Shown here: positions 63,015-64,000 of the stretch, piece after piece
Numbering within the stretch: the stretch's first letter is position 1
How the letters are laid out: every line of letters starts with the position of its first letter
DNA from: Bacillus sp. ISL-7
GTDB lineage: Bacteria > Bacillota > Bacilli > Bacillales_B > DSM-18226
NCBI RefSeq assembly: GCF_018613065.1
Contig: NZ_JAGGQW010000050.1
Location: 62,001-126,000, forward strand
Length of the DNA stretch: 64,000 bases
Direction: 5' to 3'
Notes under the pieces: generated by a model
Databases searched by the model: none
The model's input: the letters and a program-made list of their open reading frames with translations, nothing else
What the model was told of the DNA's origin: nothing
Translations under genes and position numbers: made by a program

Positions 63015-64000
63015 TTGGCTCAACAAACTAAATATAATATGGTTAAGGAAAAGATAACAGAATGGATAACTAGCGGTCAGGTAAAACCTGGGGATAAGAT
63101 TTATTCTGAAAATGAACTTGTCAAAATGTTTGGTGTAAGCAGACATACGATTCGTCAAGCTATCGGGGATTTGGTTCATGAGGGATGGCTATACAGAGAA
63201 CAAGGTGCTGGAACCTTTTGTTCCAATAAGTTTGGGAATGAAAAGCCTCAAATCCAGCATCAATCGAGTTATGGAAAAAATATCGGAGTTATAACCACCT
63301 ACATTTCTGACTATATTTTCCCTTCCATTATCAAAGGAATTGAATCATATTTAACAGCTGAGGGATATTCTTTAACCTTTGCATGTACGGATAATGATGT
63401 TGAAAAAGAAAAACAATGTTTACAAACGATGTTAAGCAGGAACATTGACGGTCTTATTGTTGAGCCTACTAAAAGCAGCAATTACAATCCTAACATTCAT
63501 TACTATCTGGAATTAGAACAGAACCATATCCCATACTTAATGATTAACCAATTCTATCCCCAGCTTATGCCTCCTCATATCATTGTGAATGATGAACACG
63601 GCGGTTTTGCGGCTACTGAACATTTAATTAAATTAGGACATGAAAAGATAGTTGGACTTTTTAAAACGGATGACCTCCAAGGGGTAAATCGTATGCAGGG
63701 CTTTATCCGCGCTTTCAGAGAGCATGGCATTACATTTTTCCCGGAGATGGTGATTACCTTTACCACCGAAGAAAAAGATAGCAGATTATTAGAACGATTA
63801 GAAAAATTTTTCAATGCAGATTCAATCCCTTCAGCAATTGTTTGTTACAATGACCAACTGGCCTTACAAATATTAAATATGTTAAGAGAACGTGGATTAA
63901 GTATTCCTGAGGATGTTTCGATTGTTGGCTACGATGACTCCTTTTTAGCAGAGGCATCAGATGTAAAACTAACATCAGTAACCCATCCAAAAATGCAAAT
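63015..64000 (+). CDS. araR: Arabinose operon repressor AraR (C terminus beyond window)
   Basis: About 328 residues visible; the frame continues past the right edge. An N-terminal GntR winged helix (YSENELVKMFGVSRHTIRQA) is fused to a LacI/GalR-type sugar-binding domain (IGVITTYISDYIFPSIIKGI; SIVGYDDSFLAEAS). This GntR-LacI chimera is specific to AraR, which represses arabinose genes until L-arabinose binds. TTG 63015 follows GTGGTG and gives the same N-terminal length as B. subtilis AraR; ATG 63039 is the alternative. Confidence 0.9.
   Translation, partial: MAQQTKYNMVKEKITEWITSGQVKPGDKIYSENELVKMFGVSRHTIRQAIGDLVHEGWLYREQGAGTFCSNKFGNEKPQIQHQSSYGKNIGVITTYISDYIFPSIIKGIESYLTAEGYSLTFACTDNDVEKEKQCLQTMLSRNIDGLIVEPTKSSNYNPNIHYYLELEQNHIPYLMINQFYPQLMPPHIIVNDEHGGFAATEHLIKLGHEKIVGLFKTDDLQGVNRMQGFIRAFREHGITFFPEMVITFTTEEKDSRLLERLEKFFNADSIPSAIVCYNDQLALQILNMLRERGLSIPEDVSIVGYDDSFLAEASDVKLTSVTHPKMQ

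Noticed and set aside
62901..63179. A minus-strand frame of 92 codons
   Set aside because: It lies opposite the start of araR, whose frame has clear domain motifs and a plausible start; the minus frame has no ribosome binding site or recognisable pattern.
1..64000. CRISPR arrays, insertion sequences, prophage or plasmid genes
   Set aside because: No regularly spaced repeats, transposase or integrase motifs, or phage structural genes were found. The DUF3967-type protein alone is not enough to call a mobile element.

Overview
The window reads as chromosomal DNA of a low-GC, endospore-forming Bacillaceae (Bacillus, Neobacillus or Peribacillus type). Evidence is the spore photoproduct lyase, an Sda-type sporulation inhibitor, phaQ-phaP, an LtaS-type lipoteichoic acid synthase, AraR, CcpA cre boxes, a PyrR-type attenuator, frequent TTG/GTG starts with GGAGG ribosome binding sites, and strong Rho-independent terminators. 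No phage, insertion sequence or CRISPR array was seen.

Layout. 1-10.8 kb: a cut-off YhgE/Pip protein, an LtaS-type enzyme, an RND exporter, its TetR regulator and a DHA2 exporter that share operator-like sites, then splB behind a splA broken by a nonsense codon. 10.8-14.4 kb: BrnQ, an Eis-like acetyltransferase, an L,D-transpeptidase. 14.6-26.2 kb: a twelve-gene minus-strand operon for tryptophan catabolism. It holds kynA and kynU but no kynurenine 3-monooxygenase. It carries instead an HpaB-type monooxygenase, a flavin reductase and a stand-alone FAD-synthetase module, followed by the whole 3-hydroxyanthranilate meta-cleavage branch. This points to tryptophan > kynurenine > anthranilate > 3-hydroxyanthranilate > 2-aminomuconate > 4-oxalocrotonate > 4-hydroxy-2-oxovalerate. 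Two overlapping Crp/Fnr-type regulators are divergent from it, with a perfect cre box and an inverted repeat between.

27.9-33 kb: an AEC permease, a citrate transporter with a cre box and a CitS/CitT-like two-component system. 33-41 kb: a rhamnogalacturonan acetylesterase-like SGNH protein, an unusual J-domain protein, asparaginase, an XRE regulator, a 793-residue protein with two isoprenyl-synthase-like halves, and a DRE-TIM aldolase. 41.3-44.4 kb: an MFS transporter behind a PyrR-type attenuator, then a glycine riboswitch ahead of a CycA-like permease that has an in-frame TGA. 44.6-53.6 kb: a DUF2935 protein and a CcpA-linked sugar system (YesM/YesN-like sensor and regulator, ABC importer, broken DUF2961/GH172 hydrolase).

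54-64 kb: a MerR-like DUF3967 protein, a patatin, a GH18 lipoprotein, a histidine kinase remnant, an Sda-like peptide, phaP-phaQ, a selenocysteine-tRNA-like gene with an abnormal 5' half, threonine synthase, a small monooxygenase-like protein and, cut by the right edge, araR with two AraR boxes.

The most unusual points are the anthranilate-hydroxylating operon, the PyrR-type attenuator on an aromatic-acid-type transporter, the tRNA-Sec-like gene, the double isoprenyl-synthase protein and the riboswitch-controlled but interrupted permease. All functions are assigned by reading sequence motifs; no database search was run.
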